Part shown: positions 63,301 to 64,000 of the stretch, in pieces
Layout: each line of letters opens with the position of its first letter
Position numbering within the stretch: the first letter of the stretch is position 1
Assembly (NCBI GenBank): GCA_018389105.1
Contig: JACATO010000605.1
Coordinates: forward strand, 372,001-436,000
Length of the DNA: 64,000 nucleotides
From: Nautilus pompilius
Taxonomy: Eukaryota; Mollusca; Cephalopoda; Nautilida; Nautilidae
Direction of reading: 5' to 3'
Position numbers and translations under genes: made by a program
Notes under the pieces: generated by a model
What the model saw: the letters and a program-made list of their open reading frames with translations, nothing else
The model's database searches: none
What the model was told of the DNA's origin: nothing

Positions 63301-63895
63301 ATTTAGGTTTCAAATCAAAATTTAAATAACTGTAAAAAGATATAATGTTATTTGGTTAAAGGCCAAGGCATGATTGAATTCACCTGATCTTCTGTATTAA
63401 GGCTTTGTGTGATTTGAAAACATTTTGGACATGTTATCAAAAAAATTGTATTTTTTTAAAATTTGTTTTGTAAGTTTTAAAAAAAGAATATATTGTTTGT
63501 TTGTTTTTTAACATAATAAAAACTACTATTTTACTGTTTTTTAAATCATATTAAAGGTTTACTACCAAAAGGAGATAAATTTTTAAAAAGTCCATTGCAT
63601 TCAGACACCTGGAGCATAGATGAGAACTTCAGCTTTGAAGATGGTAGGTACTATTATGGTAGTAAAACCTATACAAATATGAATTGGTTGACTTACAGTA
63701 CATTGCAAAAATTTCAAGTTTGTAGGGGTTTTTTGGCATTATTACTTAATCTTTTATTTTTTAACATTAATAATATGTGAAATATTTTTCAGACATTAAA
63801 AGTTATCTAAAATTTTAGATAAACCACCAAAGAAGAATATTAAAAATCAAATTGGGCTAAAAAAGAAAAAAAATATAAAACTTGGCAGAATATAA
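36184..63895 (+). CDS. ICE1: ICE1-like gene, N-terminal coiled-coil part (little elongation complex subunit 1)
   Basis: Plus-strand exons: 36184-36303, 37570-37640, 38064 to about 38105, 39314-39352, 41117-41180, 43601-43681, 44141-44262, 44714-44751, 62406-62488, 63066-63105, 63557-63643, and a possible last exon 63819-63895. ICE1 scaffolds the little elongation complex for snRNA-gene transcription by Pol II. The match is to its N-terminus: DWCKNCQKLREEIHKLKDEQ, then KEKIISTDLLIKKYRTKCDD. Long charged helices follow (LETQLKSTLQEYEPVKR, AKSNLEASIRLKNFEIEK, KIRVLESRLEN), then KKVSKYWNIMKCNG. Phases agree at every junction except around 38.1-39.3 kb. The family is mostly disordered after this region, so identity rests on the N-terminal pattern. 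It could be another coiled-coil protein. Confidence 0.72.
37570..37640 (+). CDS. ICE1: ICE1-like exon 2
   Basis: Encodes EIHKLKDEQTLNYKKLKEKI and then IST plus two bases of an aspartate codon, between tttttag and gtaagt. It continues the heptad-rich helix begun in exon 1 and joins exactly to the exon at 38064. Confidence 0.85.
38064..38105 (+). CDS. ICE1: ICE1-like exon 3, 3' border unresolved
   Basis: After a cttttttcag acceptor it encodes LLIKKYRTKCDD, the best match to ICE1 (IINTD-LL-Y-KKCDEL pattern). No GT donor gives an open join to 39314. The only GT just after the motif would create a stop. A micro-exon or a non-canonical donor may be missing, so I give the end as approximate. Confidence 0.6.
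39411..39470. repeat. (TCTG)n and (TG)n microsatellite
   Basis: TCTG/GTCT units followed by an imperfect TG run, in an ICE1-like intron just after the 39314-39352 exon. Confidence 0.9.
41560..43090 (-). mobile_element. Non-LTR retrotransposon (CR1/Jockey-like LINE) relic
   Basis: The minus strand holds an endonuclease motif (IVIGDFNSPDINWL at about 42,960-43,005). A reverse-transcriptase run follows: a damaged HGF...NLLEFLEDI block near 42,170-42,250, and GVAQG-FLGLFFFVMYIN at about 42,005-42,060, which corresponds to GVPQGSVLGPLLFLIYIN. The C-terminal part keeps YELDATKITKVKDERDF near 41,770-41,820. It is heavily broken by stops. The order EN, RT, C-terminus is correct, so it is one element. 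Confidence 0.82.
43101..43122. repeat. (AT)n microsatellite
   Basis: TATATATA run at the upstream edge of the LINE relic. Confidence 0.85.
43601..44751 (+). CDS. ICE1: ICE1-like exons 43601-43681, 44141-44262 and 44714-44751
   Basis: Three exons in consistent phase encode AKSNLEASIRLKNFEIEKLK, then KTTQMYEDSSKISSEDKEKF with KIRVLESRLEN, then SNRKQENLLEKSR. All are highly charged helix with heptad leucines, as in a coiled coil. The last ends in phase 1 at gtgagt and splices 17.65 kb downstream to 62406. Confidence 0.82.
44867..46158 (-). mobile_element. Complete mariner element with matching TIRs
   Basis: The ends are near-perfect inverted repeats: AAGGTCTGTCAAAAAAGTAT at 44868 and its complement finishing at 46158 (ATACTTTTTTGGACAGACCT). 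They are flanked by TA at 44865-44866 and 46159-46160. Length is 1,292 bp, standard for mariner. The transposase runs on the minus strand with frameshifts. The plus-strand open frames over this element are antisense shadows. It lies 115 bp into the longest ICE1 intron. Confidence 0.95.
44937..45955 (-). pseudogene. Mariner transposase pseudogene (DD34D type)
   Basis: Starts MMTERVEQRSCIKFCQKLGD at 45955, followed by the HTH region with IKEWYNRFEDGRTSVES. Catalytic blocks: TGDESWVYGYDPETK (first D), WRLHHDNALAHLS (second D) and YSPDMAPSDFWLFPKMK (third D). The ORF is split over three frames with shifts near 45,580 and 45,425. All three catalytic aspartates survive, so decay appears recent compared with the Tc1 relics. 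Confidence 0.93.
46886..47739 (+). mobile_element. Internally deleted Tigger1-like (pogo) element
   Basis: The ends are inverted: CAGATACTCCCCGACTTACG at 46886, complement of CAACTTACAAC-type right end CAGGTACTCCCCAACTTACA finishing at 47739. TA lies on both sides (46884-46885, 47740-47741). At 854 bp it is less than half of a Tigger1. The plus strand keeps the N-terminal half of the transposase: KRKISPSTNTPGKKQRKSLD, LEVKIKIISQHEGG and NAIARDLQLSHPTISTILKD (CENP-B-type HTH), then MEKLLMLWMEDQTQKRVPIS. The DDE domain is absent. Confidence 0.88.
47785..48085 (+). repeat. tRNA-derived SINE, plus orientation
   Basis: TGGCAGCCTAATTGCTAGAC is an A-box arm and GAGTTTGCTTCCC a decayed B box. The core CCAGCTGGCCACATGGGTTT and AAAATGAAGAG follow, as in the other copies. 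Confidence 0.72.
48330..48530 (+). repeat. Partial SINE-like repeat
   Basis: Shares phrases with the SINE family (ACCATCTTGGTTTCCTCTG, AAAAAGTTTAGTAG) but lacks a clear tRNA head. It is probably a truncated, older copy. Confidence 0.4.
48749..49231 (-). CDS. Single Ig-domain type I membrane protein, nested in ICE1 intron
   Basis: One uninterrupted 160-codon frame on the minus strand. It has a signal-peptide-like start (MEALNVFFFTSILVYNRLYI) and one Ig fold: cysteine in AIFQCMHS, tryptophan in SIIWHLS, and the second cysteine in LTDSGNYTCTTA. A transmembrane segment follows (SIIIAGINGGLVVLFIICFG), then a short lysine-rich cytoplasmic tail (KKKTRQKPKNVLKV). Several N-glycosylation sequons are present (NSS, NES, NGT, NYT, NRT). 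A tttttccag acceptor lies about 13-20 bp before the ATG, so a spliced 5' UTR exon is possible. The protein is complete and unbroken amid dead elements, which suggests selection. I cannot name a family member; it could be a receptor or adhesion protein, or a retrocopy. Confidence 0.75.
   Translation of the reverse strand: MEALNVFFFTSILVYNRLYIRAENTNSSATLTIKPPTYKSQEGKMAIFQCMHSRNESIIWHLSNGTTAGIKSARIYQQYEKLIIKEASLTDSGNYTCTTANRTERVLATLIVYKMPTYFTSSIIIAGINGGLVVLFIICFGYSNFSKKKTRQKPKNVLKV
49341..50624 (-). mobile_element. Tc1-like transposon with terminal inverted repeats
   Basis: The inner ends match as inverted repeats: TTATTGGAAATAATTATGGA at 49346, and its complement at about 50,600-50,620. The right end is CTG|TA at 50624. 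The minus-strand transposase is broken. It keeps QLWGFRLSKGVGVLYKIKGV (family MVWGCF-GVG), SSSNTAMTPSIQP (QQDNDPKHT block) and NNIPQSYTDNLPGNMKIRCH ending in SSHTKY (the Tc1 C-terminus). It ends 110 bp upstream of the Ig gene. Confidence 0.85.
50640..54360. other. Long intron stretch without recognised features
   Basis: Very AT-rich DNA inside the 17.65-kb ICE1 intron. Frames are short and no transposase, tRNA or splice-bounded coding segment was recognised. Confidence 0.4.
54371..54447. repeat. Single dispersed copy of the palindromic MITE
   Basis: AGGGACATTCAGATGAAATC at one end and a decayed complement (GGGTTTCACTTGAAAGTACC) at the other, with TA outside. It is the same unit as in the 31.9-32.5 kb cluster, here alone. 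Confidence 0.75.
55640..57900 (-). pseudogene. Structural-type protein relic of the Polinton (F54H12.2-like)
   Basis: The best-kept piece is 55,646-55,915 (NFDWRLTLPTTR, KPGYILLGFQIAKS), which resembles a large uncharacterised protein family (F54H12.2-like) encoded in many invertebrate Maverick-type elements. A second open stretch near 57,030-57,190 (ITVKANSATLKYISII) fits the same strand. Stops separate them. A structural or capsid role is inferred from context. Confidence 0.5.
57901..58098 (-). pseudogene. Small Polinton-associated frame, unknown
   Basis: A 65-codon minus-strand frame with a proline/alanine-rich middle (SAPLEVVPLAPQKLIPSAPL), lying between the ATPase and structural relics. 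It may be an N-terminal linker of the structural protein or a separate small gene. No family is recognised. Confidence 0.3.
58265..58640 (-). pseudogene. Packaging ATPase (FtsK/HerA type) relic of the Polinton
   Basis: Minus-strand reading in shifting frames gives FDDLVRDK at about 58,610 (a Walker-B-like acidic segment), RERHNNI, then SQNYHKL, and a C-terminal KSGCGFVVIDKSSDKYNGGY at about 58,330-58,390. This order matches DNA-packaging ATPases of Maverick-type elements. The Walker A part would lie upstream (above 58,640), but I could not read it. Confidence 0.6.
59220..60240 (+). pseudogene. Retroviral-type integrase relic of the Polinton
   Basis: Plus-strand 59,770-59,940 reads SVADIWSTDLVDMKRFSKWN, then LNVTDVFSKYTWGVPLKSKT. 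This is an RNase-H-fold integrase core carrying the first two acidic positions (DLVDM and the D of VTDVFSKY). Downstream, frames are lost before the third acidic residue. 59,220-59,620 probably holds the decayed N-terminal region. Confidence 0.7.
60420..60957 (-). pseudogene. DNA polymerase B relic of the Polinton
   Basis: The minus strand contains a damaged motif B region (FEKVSFGGKAMENLKRV at about 60,750-60,815) and then NKPLYLGMYILNYSKYLMYD at about 60,560-60,630. After a frameshift comes SDMDSLCYHIKTEDIYEDM near 60,450-60,520, the motif C (D-x-D) site. Order and spacing fit the palm of protein-primed PolB. Confidence 0.65.
61440..61700 (-). mobile_element. Mariner-like transposase fragment
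   Basis: Minus-strand 61,514-61,575 reads YLPPVAPDLTPPNVFLWSVL, matching the mariner block WPPRSPDLTPxDFFLWGYLK that holds the third catalytic aspartate. No other parts or ends are identified. Confidence 0.55.
62406..63643 (+). CDS. ICE1: ICE1-like exons 62406-62488, 63066-63105 and 63557-63643
   Basis: Encoded segments are ENNEKKAELAATKKKCKIFE, KKVSKYWNIMKCNG, then GLLPKGDKFLKSPLHSDTWS ending in NFSFEDG. The coiled coil ends here and a short polar stretch begins, as in the family. Acceptors have good polypyrimidine tracts, and donors are gtaagt, gtaagt and gtaggt. Confidence 0.8.
63819..63895 (+). CDS. Possible terminal ICE1-like exon with very basic tail
   Basis: After an aattttag acceptor in the right phase, the reading is DKPPKKNIKNQIGLKKKKNI and then a TAA at 63893. 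No GT donor precedes the stop. It would give a protein of only about 280 aa, far shorter than vertebrate ICE1. It may be an alternative end or not an exon at all. The competing acceptor at 63,792 leads to an immediate stop. Confidence 0.35.
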
Positions 63896-64000
63896 TTTAA
63901 ACATTTACTATATTTTGTTCATTAATTTTATTTTACTTATTGAATATTATTTGTTTAAGGCTGGGTCCCTGGGATGTGCTGAAAATGTTGAAAATTCTGA

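Overview
This is a 64 kb stretch of AT-rich animal nuclear DNA. Evidence for that: GT/AG-spliced exons, introns up to 17.7 kb, tRNA-derived SINEs, and many decayed Tc1/mariner, pogo, LINE and Maverick/Polinton elements. There are no operons, ribosome binding sites, rRNA genes or CRISPR arrays. The three recognisable host genes are animal orthologues and the repeats fit an invertebrate, but the sequence alone does not fix the phylum.

Layout. (1) Minus strand, window start to about 18.3 kb: the 5' two thirds of an ENOX1/2 orthologue (ecto-NOX disulfide-thiol exchanger), nine coding exons found, with the C-terminus lying beyond base 1. (2) 18.5-22.5 kb: intergenic, with one diverged SINE. (3) Minus strand, 35,770 to 22,505: a complete eight-exon mannose-6-phosphate isomerase gene (MPI). 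The exons sum to 1,275 nt (424 aa plus stop) and one intron uses a GC donor. (4) 35,771-36,183: a 413-bp divergent promoter shared by MPI and the next gene. (5) Plus strand, 36,184 to the window end: the N-terminal coiled-coil part of a gene matching ICE1 (little elongation complex subunit 1), with small exons and a 17.65-kb intron. (6) Inside that intron, on the minus strand: a single-exon gene for a 160-aa cell-surface protein with one Ig domain.

Mobile DNA fills the introns. ENOX introns hold a mariner relic, two Tc1-like relics, a SINE and a full-length but broken Tigger/pogo element. MPI introns hold two Tc1-like relics, two SINEs, a pair of 145-bp repeats and a cluster in which a roughly 76-bp palindromic MITE occurs six times, partly as a 104-bp tandem repeat. 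The ICE1 introns hold a LINE relic, a mariner with good ends, an internally deleted Tigger1-like element, SINEs, a Tc1-like element with matching ends next to the Ig gene, and a large decayed Maverick/Polinton with polymerase B, integrase, packaging ATPase and structural-protein fragments.

The three host genes have unrelated jobs: cell-surface redox activity, mannose/fructose-6-phosphate interconversion, and snRNA transcription. Only MPI and ICE1 share a visible regulatory region. I saw no wholly new multi-gene system. The least explained items are the MITE-derived tandem array, the nested Ig gene, the Polinton fossil, and three stretches of unusual composition that I could not classify.
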